DNA from: Batillaria attramentaria
Taxonomy: Eukaryota; Mollusca; Gastropoda; Batillariidae
Length of the DNA stretch: 64,000 nucleotides
Assembly: GCA_018292915.2 (NCBI GenBank)
Contig: JACVVK020000314.1
Location: forward strand, 233,501 to 297,500
Direction: 5' to 3'
In this document: positions 21,131 through 31,896 of the stretch, piece after piece
Layout: each line of letters begins with the position of its first letter
Position numbering within the stretch: position 1 is the stretch's first letter
Notes under the pieces: generated by a model
The model's input: only the letters and a program-made list of their open reading frames with translations
The model's database searches: none
What the model was told of the DNA's origin: nothing
Program-made: the position numbers and the translations under genes

Positions 21131-21537
21131 AAATCGCTCCTACTATACATAGATAATGAGCCTGGGGTGCCATAAAAATATACAAAAAAAATTAGAAAAA
21201 TTCACTGCAGCCGTTGTCGTCAGTTGACTCGAAAATTTGTGCTCGAAGCACATTTCCTTTACACAAGCCACACGCCTCACAAACATCGCAGAAAAGGCAC
21301 ACGCGCACTGACGCAAAACTGTATCAGCGTCAGTTTGCCGACGTCATGTTTGATTGACGTGGGGGTGTGTCGTCACTTTTCGGAAGTTCTCTATTTGTAG
21401 ACGGGGAAAGCGGGAGTTTCATTGATGTAGTGAGCTTTGTTTTTCCCACTGACTCTCACTCAATAGCATAGTAGAGTGAGAGAACACCACATAGGTCTCA
21501 ATGGAGCACATGCACAAACGCGGCTCGCGCAAGTCTG

Positions 21538-21600
21538 CGTGCGTGCGTGCGTGCGTGCGCGCGCGCGTATGTCTGTGTGTGTCTGTGTGCGCGCGCGCGC
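21538..21600. repeat. (GTGC)n/(GC)n/(GT)n compound repeat
   Basis: Alternating purine-pyrimidine tract of about 60 bp with two CG blocks; Z-DNA-prone by composition. Confidence 0.85.
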
Positions 21601-21878
21601 AGCAGACATAACACATAGTGAAAAAAACGTTCGCCGCGCAGACTTGTCTGTTAAACACATTGAGCCGGTATAAATTCGATCTTTACACTGCGCAGCAGCA
21701 ACACTTCAATTTTCATGGGGCTGCTTTCATTGCAAGAATTGTATCCGAGTCAAAGTTATTACGTCAAATGTATTATGCGTCATCCCAATGAGGAAAACGT
21801 CATAGATTTCAAAGAAAACAACTTGACGTCTCTCTTCCAAAACCAAGATTGGTCTGACAAGCCCGGTCAGTTGTTTCC

Positions 21879-21995
<117 letters not shown>

Positions 21996-22172
21996 TCCCG
22001 TATACATGGCATTACAAAAGAACGACCGTGACGACAGCAGGTGATTAAATGGAAACAACATATTGGGCTGGTCAGTGGCCATCTTGTTTTATATATAGAT
22101 GCAAAGTTTAGCAATGTAACCAGTGTTGTTATTGATTACTATTATATATGGTATAAATAATTTTCCCAATTC

Positions 22173-22288
22173 GGTGTCCCCGATTACGTCAAATACACCA
22201 CACTCGTTTTTTGATTTCATTGAAACTCGCAGTTTTACGGTCGAAATCGACAAACCCGTTTGGTGTATTTTCCGAAATCGGGGGCACC
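22173..22288. repeat. Imperfect 28-bp inverted repeat, 60-bp spacer
   Basis: 22173-22200 (GGTGTCCCCGATTACGTC then AAATACACCA) pairs with 22261-22288 (TGGTGTATTTTCCGAAATCG then GGGGCACC) with a few mismatches. It looks like a short TIR element. Confidence 0.6.
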
Positions 22289-22470
22289 TCATTGTGAAAA
22301 CTCTATATCCCTTTTAGTCCCATTACTCATAAATGGGAAATTCAGGCTGCGTCCAACAGCACATTGTTATAAAATTCTAACTTTTGACAGTGTAATCTAC
22401 ACGGTTGTTCTTGGGACTCGAAGAAAGCATTCACACTGCGATAGACCCGTTGGCCGGGTATGTCACAGGG

Positions 22471-22589
22471 GAGCCGGGATGGCCGATTGGTAGAGCGTTG
22501 GACTTTCAATGTACGGGTCGTGAGTTCGAATCCCGGCTGAGGCCAAATATTGTGTTGGCCTTTTTCTCGTTGCCCCGTCTTTGATATCT
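22471..22589 (+). mobile_element. SINE family A, 3'-truncated copy
   Basis: tRNA-Arg-like head (GTTGGACTTTCAATG anticodon-arm region, GAGTTCGAATCCC B box) and body to GTCTTTGATATC; ends at a poly-C run. Confidence 0.85.
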
Positions 22590-22599
22590 CCCCCCCCCC

Positions 22600-23281
22600 C
22601 GCCCCCTCCGCCTCCCCGGGTGTCACACGAACAACCAGCTGATTTTTCGATCAACGGTCGACGTTTTGTGAACAAAAAACAGAGGGTTCAGGCTCCCATT
22701 CTTCTCAGCAACCACTGCCACTGCGCATCATACTCTGCTGAAACACCTACGAACGGCGCCGTGTAATTTGTACGCCGAACTGCTCTTATTACCTGCTGCA
22801 CTTCTCCGTTATGTTACGCGGGCTGTTACGCGATGAATGTAGAGCAGCGCGCGACGGCGTATTGTGCAGCACGTGCAGAACGCGTTCCTGTGGGACGGCC
22901 GGGCCTCATCAGCGTTACAGCACCGCTAATCTAATGCATACCGCCGGTAGATAGAACGCTGATCCGCCGCCAACACCCTCCAATCAGGGCAAAGAGAAAA
23001 GTAGTGCATGGTTCATCTCCCAGGGCGCGTTCTGGGCGGTGAGCGATAATAATACCGACCTGTCCCTACAGCATGCACAATTAATTGCAGCTCATTGTCT
23101 GGAGTCGGACTGCAGATGGACCCCACGCAGTCGTCATCAGCGAAAATGGTTCTGACATCAGCGGAGACTGAAATCTGCGGGTCGTGGGCAGCGAGCTGGC
23201 GGTCGATGCCCAGATGATCCTTATAGGGGTGGTTTTACTGATGGACAGATTATGCACTTTGCTCTTGCTTGTCATCAGACA

Positions 23282-23282
<1 letters not shown>
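22600..23282. other. Unassigned sequence
   Basis: No confirmed gene. A - strand open stretch at about 23000-23237 has C-rich codons but lacks a usable splice acceptor (see rejected items). Confidence 0.35.

Positions 23283-23336
<54 letters not shown>
23283..23336. repeat. Poly-G homopolymer, 54 bases
   Basis: Fifty-four consecutive G, by far the longest homopolymer in the window. Such a tract can form G-quadruplexes and is also a known sequencing and assembly hazard, so the length may be approximate. Confidence 0.9.
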
Positions 23337-23338
<2 letters not shown>

Positions 23339-23339
<1 letters not shown>

Positions 23340-23779
23340 CCACGTGACTTGAAGGTTTACTAGTTGAACGGATTACACGAGGAGCTATTGTTGGCGAAAG
23401 GTGCCAAAATAGCAGTTTTTCCTGCAAAAACAATCTGATTTTTCGGCAGAAAACAGTTTTCAAGGACCAAAAAAAACAAACAAACAAACAAACAAACAAA
23501 AAAACTGCGGAAAAATAACAGAGAAAGTGCTATTTTGTCATCTCTCGCCAGTGTTTGCTGCAAAAAAAGTCGGTGTTTCTGCAAAAAATTCAGTTTTCTG
23601 AAAGTAAACACCGCTATTTTGTCATTTCCGCTGAGCGCTACTCTTCTGCAGAAAAACACCCAAACAAACAGGGTTGCCGATTTTCCTACAGAAAAATTGC
23701 TATTTTGCCAGTTTCGCCAACGATAGATGCCTGCTCCTCGTGTGCTCCGCTCTCCTCGTACACCTTCAAGTCACGTGGT
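23339..23779. mobile_element. Foldback element with ACCACGTGACTTGAAGGT ends
   Basis: The 18-bp ends 23339-23356 and 23762-23779 are exact inverted copies. Similarity continues inward with gaps (ACACGAGGAGC, GTTGGCGAAA, CAAAATAGCA-type motifs). The centre repeats GCTATTTTGTCAT and TTTCTGCAAAAA motifs. It lies directly against the poly-G tract. No coding capacity. Confidence 0.7.
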
Positions 23780-23814
23780 TGATCCCCGCGCAGATGGATG
23801 GTCGGGCAGATTCG

Positions 23815-24117
23815 CCTGGGCCCGCATGTGAAAGTCGGGGTTAGGGAATTTAGCCCCGGGTTAGAGTCTAACCTCGAACTAAACTAGCCCTAGGATTTTT
23901 TTTTTTTTTTTTTGGGGGGGGGGGGGGGGGGTATTAAATCAGGAAGCGGGTCCATTCCAGCAAGGTGCCTATGCCGTTATAGAAGGATTTTTGTCTTTCT
24001 TTCTTCGCATTCTTTTGTTTTAAATTTAATTTTGTTTAGGTTATTTTTTTTTTCTAGTCTGGGTTAGGCCCGTAGCCGAGGGTTAAATTAACCTCGAGTT
24101 CTACATACGGACCCTGG
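23815..24117. mobile_element. TIR element (GGGCCCGTATGTAAAA family), copy 2, inverted
   Basis: Same ends and body as 13882-14171 in the opposite orientation, expanded by internal poly-T and poly-G tracts (23890-23931). Confidence 0.75.
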
Positions 24118-24300
24118 TCATTTGCTTGCTCTCAGACGGATGGCCAGGCTTTTGTGCGACACCATTACCGTTACATTACGAGGGATGACGTAATCTGGAC
24201 AGCGGTGGTGCGGAAACGACCAACGAGGCAGACGTTCAGTCAAGACATTGACGGGGCCGCATTAGCAGCGAAAGGTCATATTGTTCTTTAAAAAGACAAT

Positions 24301-24301
<1 letters not shown>

Positions 24302-24348
<47 letters not shown>
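24302..24348. repeat. (CT)n microsatellite
   Basis: About 47 bp of CT. Confidence 0.95.
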
Positions 24349-24350
<2 letters not shown>

Positions 24351-24435
24351 ACTGTGCGTGTTGCAATGTGCACGTTGTTGTTGCTGATGTTGTGTGTTTA
24401 TTTTGACGCAAAAATATTGACGACGGTGGCGACAA

Positions 24436-24754
<319 letters not shown>

Positions 24755-24763
24755 CTCTCTCTC

Positions 24764-24796
<33 letters not shown>

Positions 24797-24897
24797 GTCA
24801 GTCTCTCTGTCTCTTCCTTTTCTTGTTATTTTTATGTTTTTCCTCAATTTATTTCGACCTCTCCCCCCCCCCCCCCAAAAAAAAAAAAAAAAAAAAA
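24755..24897. repeat. (CT)n, poly-C and poly-A tracts
   Basis: CT/CTGT run (24755-24815), then poly-C (24864-24876) and poly-A (24877-24897). Confidence 0.9.
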
Positions 24898-25305
24898 TGA
24901 AGGAAAAAAGTTGCCGACGTGTGTTAGCTATGCGACGATACAGCTGATGTTAACGTTAACCCCATACAGCCAGTCATCTGACACTGTGCAAGCAGGAAAG
25001 GGTGGTTCTGGACCGAGCGGAGCTCCAGAACTCTGACATGTCCGATCAATCGGGTGTCGGCCACCACACGAACCGAGCGCCAAATCGGACGCCTGCTGAC
25101 CTGCAGTTCAGCCCTTGATCCATCACACTCGCTTCTGCAGGTTCGATTTCTGTTATGAAGATAGGACCCAGAGACGGGATGCGATATGTGAAGTGATGGG
25201 TCGCCTGCTGGATGTGATTGGGTGGGTTATTGAAGCTACGGACCACGTGACGTGGAACACGTCAGATTTTTTTTGTTTTTTTTTTGTTTTTTGTTTTTGT
25301 TTTTT

Positions 25306-25700
25306 TGGTTGCCCATACTTCGCCAGCTCCAGTGGTATTCCTCCCAGGTATTGGCAATCCAGGAAGGCTCCGAAGTCAAGGAATTTTTATCATGCATAAT
25401 GATGATGATGAGGATGATGGTATAATGATGCTATGGAGGTCCATATAGTTTTGGACTGCTTGACAGGGCCGCATTCCGCGCTTCTTATCACAAATAGGCG
25501 TTAACCAGGTTCGGGAACTACGGCACCTGCGGCCGTGTAAGCATCCACATTACTAGGTGTAACAAGGGAAGCACCGCCAAAGTCGCAACCGTGAAGTGTG
25601 TAGGTCTCGGCTGTGTGGCAACAGCCTCCCCATTGGGCCCACAGCGCACCCGCGCTGGGACCTGACCTAGGTAAAAGAATTCCGCTTGTCGTCTGCTTGT
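25306..25700 (-). mobile_element. SINE family B, diverged copy lacking a clear tRNA head
   Basis: Shares CGCCAGCTCCAGTGGTATTC, GGGAACTACGGCACCTGCGG and CTGTGTGGCAACAGCCTCCC with the other B copies. The tRNA-like 5' end is degenerate. A TTTTG-rich tail (25268-25305) precedes it on the + strand. Confidence 0.85.
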
Positions 25701-25867
25701 AACCGCACACGCAGGCGACTGCAGTGATTTGTAATTCTACTGATGTATTTCATGCAAGGGAGACAATTCCACAACAAAACGGTCCTCTGTACTATAACAT
25801 AATCACAGTCCATATCACCATAGACTCCCAAAATATACGACGTAAAACGGAGTATAGCCGCTCATTC

Positions 25868-25935
25868 TAATCATAATAATTATAAATGATATTTATAGAG
25901 CGCATTTCTTTAAACAGAACTCAATGCGCCTATCA
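25868..25935 (-). mobile_element. Retroposon 3' tail (GCGCTCTATAAAT type)
   Basis: On the - strand, GAAATGCGCTCTATAAATAT runs into an ATTATTATG-like tail, a widespread end shared by LINE and SINE families. The body upstream (to about 26100) is not identified. Confidence 0.45.
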
Positions 25936-26716
25936 CTCACACACACTCACGCACATTATACAGCCATGAACAGGCATACACAGAACATTCTCAGCACGCA
26001 CACAGTTACTGCCGCTCCACGAAATACGTGTGCGAAAGTGACGCAAATCAATCAGTCCTGCACTGAAAACTACGGTAATTAATACGATCGTACTTCGATC
26101 CGTCCAGAGTTGTAGTACTTCCCGACTGGCACGGGCTATGTTGCGTATAATGTGGGTGTTCGTGATCACACGGGTAGGCCTATCATTGATTTACGACCCC
26201 CTCACGGAGGGATCATGCAGTGTAGGTATGGGGTGAGCTTGGGTCTTGAGTGGTCTGTGACGTCAGCTGCACGTACGAAACTTCGTGAGCTCAGCATACT
26301 TGGTCCCTATAATATCTACATGCTGAGCGGCTCGCATGGACACACCCTATCGCTCCCAGCTTGCTTGCTGAAATAGTCCTCAACATCTAAAGAACACCAG
26401 AAGAACCCTACTGTTTTTGTCAAAACTCCACACCCAAGGACGGACTCACGGCCAAAACACAAACAGCCAGCGATCATCAAAAGCGAGAATCATGTAGTTT
26501 ACCCCCCCCCCCCCCATTTCCCCTCCCTCCCCACCCCCTCCAAAAAAGGGTGGGTCTTCGTCCGGTTTCCAGCGGAGCCAATGGCAGGGCGACAGCTGGC
26601 CTGAGTTGTCGTAAAACCTATCTGAGCATGCGTGCGAGGCTTTAAAATGTACACCACAAACATTCTTTCCTTAGAGAGAGAGAGAGAGAGACTAAACACC
26701 CAAACACCCCCACCCC

Positions 26717-26763
<47 letters not shown>

Positions 26764-27084
26764 TATCCAGTTGGTGTTCTTCGTTTTTGTTTCGTTTTTC
26801 TCTTTTCGTTTTTACACTCTTTTTGGCGCAAAATATCCAGTACAGAGGTACTGCTGACTGGCAGCTGAACCCGGCTTTTCCGAGATGGGAGGTAATCATA
26901 AGAATTTGTGATGAGAAGTCGCCGAACTGAACAATGGCGTTACTTCCGGCCGACCAGTAACCCGTGGGATTAAAGTAAGTGCTTTGAAAATACACTAGCT
27001 GGAAAAGAAAATAGGTGGAAAAGGTGGATAATAACATACATTTTTCCTTTTTTTTTATCCGCCAGATTCTTTCCAGGGTCCGGC
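25936..27084. other. Unassigned sequence with GA and poly-C tracts
   Basis: Contains poly-C (26503-26516) and GA runs (26674-26691 and 26719-26761). No gene or known element is seen. Confidence 0.4.
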
Positions 27085-27170
27085 TCGGTACAGCCACCAG
27101 TTTTGATCGCCATGTCAGAACACAGAATTAGGTGTTATGGCGAACAGAGAGACAGACATTGTTCATTGAT
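27085..27170. repeat. Fragment shared with the Helitron-like element
   Basis: GTACAGCCACCAGTTTTGAT then CGCCATGTCAGAAC and AGAGAGACAGACATTGTTCA match 19972-20010 and 20165-20240. Confidence 0.55.
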
Positions 27171-27194
27171 GTATTCAGACATACCAAGAATACC

Positions 27195-27500
27195 TAATAA
27201 TAATAATAATAATAAGCTTATTAATAAGGCGCTTTATCCCAAACATTTGGCTCAAAGTGCCGCGAGCTAAACCCAACACGCGCGCTCACGTGAATCACAC
27301 ACATTCTCTCACACACTGGACATGAACACATGACAATCACGTGGTGCGAAGGGCCATCTCAGCAATGTAAATTTAGGAATTCTAGAATTGCATTTATTTT
27401 TTTAAAAAATTTTATTTTTAATTTACAAAGCAGAGGGGGCGGGGGGTGGGGGGGGGGGGTGGAAGTCGGAGCACCCGAAGAGAACGCCCGACGGTCGGCC
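27195..27500 (-). mobile_element. SINE family C, 3' part and middle
   Basis: Tail AATAAT repeat, AAGGCGCTTTATCCC, GTGCCGCGAGCTAAACCCAA, GACAATCACGTGGTGCGAAG, then GTCGGAGCACCCGAAGAGAA and CGCCCGACG. The last two motifs match the piece next to the tRNA head in 40800-40935. A G-rich tract interrupts it at 27434-27460. Confidence 0.7.
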
Positions 27501-27592
27501 CGAATGAACCTGCGCGAATACAAACAGAACAGAAAGACAGACAGGCGACTGTCAACTTGACAAACGTACTACCAACACAAGCAGAGACTCAC

Positions 27593-27823
27593 CATCTTTC
27601 TTGTAGTACAGAATCTCCACCTGTTTCTCCTCCGATCCTTGCAGGAATTGCTTCAGCTGCATGATGCCGAACGAGCTGCTCAGTGGACCGTGGAGGAAGT
27701 CACAGATGGATGATTTTTGCATAACCTCGGCCCGTGAGTAGCCAGTGAGCTCGCAGAAGCCATCATTACAGAAGATGATGGGGACGGACTCCACTTGGGC
27801 GTTACCAATGATGAACTTGCGGT
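27593..27823 (-). CDS. erg: erg-type (KCNH) potassium channel, PAS-domain exon
   Basis: This single internal exon of 231 bp encodes most of the N-terminal PAS domain of an ether-a-go-go-related (erg) channel: RKFIIGNAQVESVPIIFCND, then GFCELTGYSRAEVMQKS, CDFLHGP, and VEILYYKKDG at the end. In erg channels the PAS domain docks on the cyclic-nucleotide-binding homology domain and slows deactivation. The acceptor is TTTCTTGCAG before 27823; the donor is GTGAGT at 27592-27587. The exon starts at codon position 2 and ends after position 1. Length and phases match what I recall for human KCNH2 exon 2. The flanking exons were not found, so the rest of the gene must lie far off or outside. Paralogue identity within KCNH2/6/7 is not resolvable. 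Confidence 0.93.
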
Positions 27824-27869
27824 CTGCAAGAAACAAACACAGAAATACCAATGTCAGTTACCACGAAGA

Positions 27870-27877
<8 letters not shown>

Positions 27878-27902
<25 letters not shown>
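27878..27902. repeat. (CA)n microsatellite upstream of the channel exon
   Basis: Short CA run in the intron preceding the PAS exon (about 55 bp from the acceptor). Confidence 0.9.
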
Positions 27903-27904
<2 letters not shown>

Positions 27905-27954
27905 GCAAACTTGACATGAGGAATTAATAATGAAAGTCATTACATAAGAGAGGG

Positions 27955-27999
27955 TAGCCGGGGTGGCCGAATGGTAGATCGTTGGAATTTCAATGTGAT
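27955..27999 (+). mobile_element. SINE family A, 5' fragment
   Basis: Only GTAGCCGGGGTGGCCGAATG plus GTAGATCGTTGGAATTTCAA remains. Confidence 0.65.
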
Positions 28000-28435
28000 G
28001 CGATGGAACTTCATGTGTGACAAACATAACCCACTACACAGTTAAAGATGGGATTTACGTCCGAGCCATTCATCTGACGAGCCACGCATACACAAAAACA
28101 TTTTTCTTCAGCGTCAGTCAATGCACGTGAACAACGCCTCAAAGTCTACATCATCCACCGCAATAAAAAAGAGCAAAAAGCGCAAACAGCCAAACATTGG
28201 CATAACATCAGTGCCAACGGATTGTAGGAGGAGTGCAGCGGAGATGAATCCTGCGGGAGAAGTTGTGGCTTGGACGAAAGCCAGATACACACAATGTTTA
28301 TCATCCCTACATCAATACACAGAGGAAATTCGTCTCAGGGAGAAATCAGAGTACGCCGTATGAACTCACGGTAGAATAGAGATTTTTACACTGTTGTGCA
28401 GACTGTAGTTATTTTTGCGCCCATGCCTCTTCGAT
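28000..28435. other. Unassigned sequence with an 80-codon open frame
   Basis: The + frame at 28121-28363 is not low complexity. It follows an AG preceded by TTTTTCTTC and ends near a GTATGA. I do not recognise the product, and there is no further support for coding. Confidence 0.3.
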
Positions 28436-28436
28436 T

Positions 28437-28454
28437 GGGGGGGGGGGGGGGGGG
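28437..28454. repeat. Poly-G tract
   Basis: About 17 G next to a 5'-truncated SINE A. Confidence 0.9.
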
Positions 28455-28487
28455 AAGGGATAAGCGAGCGGTAGCGACTGTCAGGGT

Positions 28488-28618
28488 CGTGCTCGGGTCG
28501 TGAGTTCGATTCCCGGCTGGGGCCAAATATTTGTGCTGGAGTTTTTTTCTCTCGCTGCCCCGTCTTTGATATCACCCATATGTGGTGGAAAAGGACGTTA
28601 AACCCTCAAACAGACACC
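28488..28618 (+). mobile_element. SINE family A, 5'-truncated copy
   Basis: Starts within the anticodon-arm region (GCTCGGGTCGTGAGTTCGAT) and runs to GTGGAAAAGGACGTTAAACC and a CAAACA tail. Confidence 0.88.
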
Positions 28619-28667
28619 TACTCACCCACTCGCCTCATCGATTGATTTACCAAGTGCGGTGTATTGT

Positions 28668-28771
28668 TGTTTTGTTGTTGTTGTTGTTTTTTGCTGCCAC
28701 AACTCTTTGCCGGCTCCAGTGGTATTCCTCCCTGGTAATGGGTGGAATCCACGGAGGGCTCGGAAGCTGGG
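28668..28771 (-). mobile_element. SINE family B, 104-bp 3' fragment with 15-bp target-site duplication
   Basis: Only the 3' end of SINE B is present, with a CAA-type tail on the - strand. AGTGCGGTGTATTGT repeats exactly at 28653-28667 and 28772-28786. This is a textbook 5'-truncated target-primed insertion. Confidence 0.9.
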
Positions 28772-28952
28772 AGTGCGGTGTATTGTGTATTGTGCGGCAT
28801 TATCGGCAGCAGTACGTATCACGATATCGCCACTATGATCTTCAACAAATGATCTCTTCCCTGAATCCTGTCTCTGAGATCACCTTCGCTGTGGATGAAG
28901 GACGTTAGACAAAACAGCCTCCAACTTCCCTGCTCACCTGACAGGAACAGAA

Positions 28953-29360
28953 TGTCACGTCACTCCAAACCCTGAACGCGGTCTCCTCGTTATGCTGAAC
29001 GTCAACCCGACTGCGTACACGAGAGAATCCGGTTTTGCACACAAGGAATTTGTTGTAGAGATCGCGAAAAGCCACTGCATTTCGATGGAAATTTCTAGAC
29101 CATCCCAGAACATGCTGGTGCAGTAACGTCAGTAGATTATGTAACCTTGGAAAGATTCCGTACTTGCCAGTAAGTTGAGGAATGTTCTAGATCTGACCTG
29201 TTTATATAAGCAGCCCCGCACAGCGTTCTGGGTTCTTCTTCTTTCATGAGTTTGTTCTCCACGCATCTTCTGTTAATAAAGTATTGGAGTTATATCCTGT
29301 TGTATCCCGTGTCTTCTCTGCGAGGGCACCGAGAGAGCGACATACCAGGAGAAAAATACA
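28953..29360 (+). mobile_element. Solo LTR of an LTR retrotransposon, 408 bp
   Basis: The unit begins TGTCACG and ends AATACA, giving TGT...ACA termini. ACAGAA flanks it on both sides (28947-28952 and 29361-29366). TTTATATAAGC (29201-29211) serves as a TATA box and AATAAA (29275-29280) as a poly(A) signal, in the order expected for U3-R-U5. No second LTR, gag or pol is nearby, so it looks like the product of recombination between two LTRs. The retrotransposon superfamily cannot be named. Confidence 0.8.
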
Positions 29361-29366
29361 ACAGAA

Positions 29367-29729
29367 TTCAAGTACAAGACGCCTGAAATCAAGCTAGATT
29401 GAGCTCCAGATAACAGGTTCCAGTCTGCATGCGTGTGTACACACGTCGAAAGCGCACGACGCTCTATGGAGCTTCTGTACTCCGTTCAGCTTCTATGCTG
29501 TAGTACGAGTTTTGTCATGTACCCTGTGAAAAACTACTACCTCACTTGCATGAGCCCTGAAAACAACAGCAAAAGTAACAATAGAAATAACAACATATGT
29601 TTTTTTAATTTTATGGGCGTTTACATTTAAAAAAAAAAAGTGTTGACATGACTAAAAAAATATTACCAAACATACACCTTCATGAGTAAAGGGAGACAAT
29701 CACCTATTTGCCTCTGGTCGCTGTACAAC
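29367..29729. other. Unassigned sequence
   Basis: No gene or repeat recognised apart from short A and T runs. Confidence 0.35.
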
Positions 29730-29736
29730 AACAACA

Positions 29737-29830
<94 letters not shown>

Positions 29831-29902
29831 CCAGTTAATAAGTTTTCTGAAACGCCAATGCCGTATCACAGCAGGAGTATTTTTAACCTAACAACAACAA
29901 CA

Positions 29903-29966
<64 letters not shown>

Positions 29967-30018
29967 CCAGTTAATAAGTTTTCTGAAACGCCAATGCCGT
30001 ATCACAGCAGGGGTTTTT
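29730..30018. repeat. Direct duplication containing (CAA)n(CA)n
   Basis: Two copies of CAACAACAACAACAG, a CA run (29742-29827 and 29908-29962), then CGGACCAGTTAATAAGTTTT and CTGAAACGCCAATGCCGTAT. The non-repetitive parts are identical over about 50 bp, so the duplication is recent; only CA-tract length differs. Confidence 0.92.
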
Positions 30019-30218
30019 AAAGTAGCTACAAGACACAACACGGTCCATCATGGCCTGCGTATACGGCTGATTACTGGATTGAGATAGGTATGTACACGAC
30101 CTCGCTTCGGCCTCCCAACGGAAGCTCCGTCTTACATGCACAACCATTCATTCCTGCCACTGGTCAATGCCGAGACCTCCTTCTTTTCAATCGGAGATCA
30201 ATATGGCATCCGCAAGGA

Positions 30219-30253
<35 letters not shown>

Positions 30254-31718
30254 CAACTATCAACACGGACTGAAATCTGAGATGTAGGTTCGTTAAAACC
30301 TGTCTGACAATTTCTCCTTGCTAAATCCAAAGATACTATATTACAGTCACGTAGTGTCTCCGCTAAAACTGCTACACAACAACTGCTGGAACACAACAAG
30401 AATTGCAAAAGAGAGAGAATTCATGTGAAAACATGCACTATGCGGTGGTATCTTTGACAATTTTTACCGCTGTCATCAAGTTGCAACGTAGCATCTGTGG
30501 CAAAGAGTTTAATAGAACGATCTTAGCACACACATGTTTCATACACTTTACTCTTCAGCTTCGTATACGAATACATAACTTTAACTTTCTTAATGGCGTT
30601 ACTGTCACCTGCAAAGAATTTTGCAGCTCGAATGTGGGAGCAAATGGCGGCGAAATTCAAGGCAGCCTTCTTCGATAGCAGATAACAACGCGTTAACGAT
30701 CTTTGTCCATACATCTACGGCGAAAATGCACAGCCCTGTTAATACTTTACGTTTCTTACTGCGTGAGACAGCTGCTTGCAACCCAAGTAAAGCCACAAAG
30801 ACGTGACAACGGATGACATGACTGTGAAATTCAAGCCGCCAGTATGTGTCGATCACACAAAACAACGATGTTTTCCACGGTATAGTCGGGTCTGTCAGGG
30901 GAAAAAGTGGCTTTCTTAGACACGTAGCAGTGTTCTGCAGTTCATTATCGGAACAGAATTAAAACCCTGACCTCCTCAGGCAGGGGATTGCCTTATGCAA
31001 GTTGCCTCCTACACACGGTTGACTGCATCAATAGTACAAATGTAAATCTTGTAAACATAAAACGTTCAGTAAACGTTCACAATGAGAAATAGCTGCATAT
31101 ACTTCATTGTAAGAGTAACTGATCTACTACCGTGATACTCTGCTCTGGTCATAATTAGGACGAAAACAACATGAGGGGGGAAAAAAGCCGCCCTCATTCA
31201 AGGACAGCAGAAAATGAACGAGCGTGCCTCTCTAGAAACAAAACACCAGAAGCCGCTCTTTCAATGCGCATTGATTTTGCTGTGAAGCGAGGTAGTTAAA
31301 AGAAAATTCCGCGCAGGCCCTAAGGCCATCTCCGATTGTATGGCTAACTACCACGTTGCAGCTGCAGTGCGCTTGGCTCGCTAGAGGCGGGCCGTTCTGT
31401 GACAGCTACACAAAAAAACAAATGCCCCACTGCCGTGAAAATTGCGGCCTTCTGGGTGAAAGAGATTGAACAGTGCATATGTCTCCTTTCCTTGCTAACG
31501 ATTCTTGCAATGCATGCGCTGTATGTAAAGCCACTTTCCAGGGGTCCAGATTCTGGAACAGTTCTTCACGCAAGGCTCCGGAATAGCCCGAGCACGTAGA
31601 GCATTCCACTGTGAGGGAGTTCTCGAACGAAAATGCGAAAACGTGTGCTGGCGGTTTCGTCCCTGTCCTTTCTTTGACATCACCGTTATGTGTTGCGAAA
31701 TGGAAACTCTGACAAGTG
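30019..31718. other. Unassigned sequence
   Basis: A GA run at 30222-30250 is the only simple repeat. No gene, RNA or mobile element is recognised. Confidence 0.4.
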
Positions 31719-31896
31719 TGGGTGGGTGGGTCTTAAGGGGTTTCACGTCCTTTTAAACCACATAAGGGTGATATCAAAGACGGGGGCAACAAGGAAAATG
31801 CCAGGACACAATGTTTTGCTTCCCAACCAGGATTCGAACTCAAGACCCGAGCACTGGAAGTCGAACGCTCCACCATTCGACTGTCCCGGCTCCACG
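31719..31896 (-). mobile_element. SINE family A, diverged full-length copy
   Basis: Tail side GTGGGTGGGTGGGT and TCACGTCCTTTTAAACCACA; head GGATTCGAACTCAAGACCCG and CCATTCGACTGTCCCGGCTC. No target-site duplication was found. Confidence 0.8.

Larger units (their letters stand above)
19792..21153 (-). mobile_element. Helitron-like non-autonomous element
   Basis: On the - strand the unit starts TCTATGTATAG (21153) and ends CATCAGCTAG (19792), with the short hairpin GGCGAAGCC just before the end. It lies between a host A and T, matching Helitron rules (5' TC, 3' hairpin plus CTAG, A/T target). It is 1,362 bp with no Rep/helicase. Inside lie a 15-bp palindrome (20244-20277), a GT tract (20011-20067) and an imperfect 306-bp tandem duplication. 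Parts recur at 51385-51540 and 27085-27170. Confidence 0.5.

Noticed and set aside
22102..22300. Coding potential around the inverted GGTGTCCCCGATT repeats
   Set aside because: Short frames on both strands follow from the imperfect palindrome; no domain is seen.
22471..22545. True tRNA genes (SINE heads on both strands)
   Set aside because: The heads keep A and B boxes but do not form a full cloverleaf with a paired acceptor stem, and each is fused to the same SINE body.
23070..23237. Possible - strand coding exon
   Set aside because: A 60-codon open stretch has C-ending codons and a GTAGGG donor candidate, but the only good acceptor (CAG before 23237) places an in-frame TAA at the first codon. 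No family was recognised.
28121..28363. 80-codon + strand frame beside the channel exon
   Set aside because: Composition is normal and splice-like signals flank it, but there is no recognisable domain or second exon; recorded only as unassigned.
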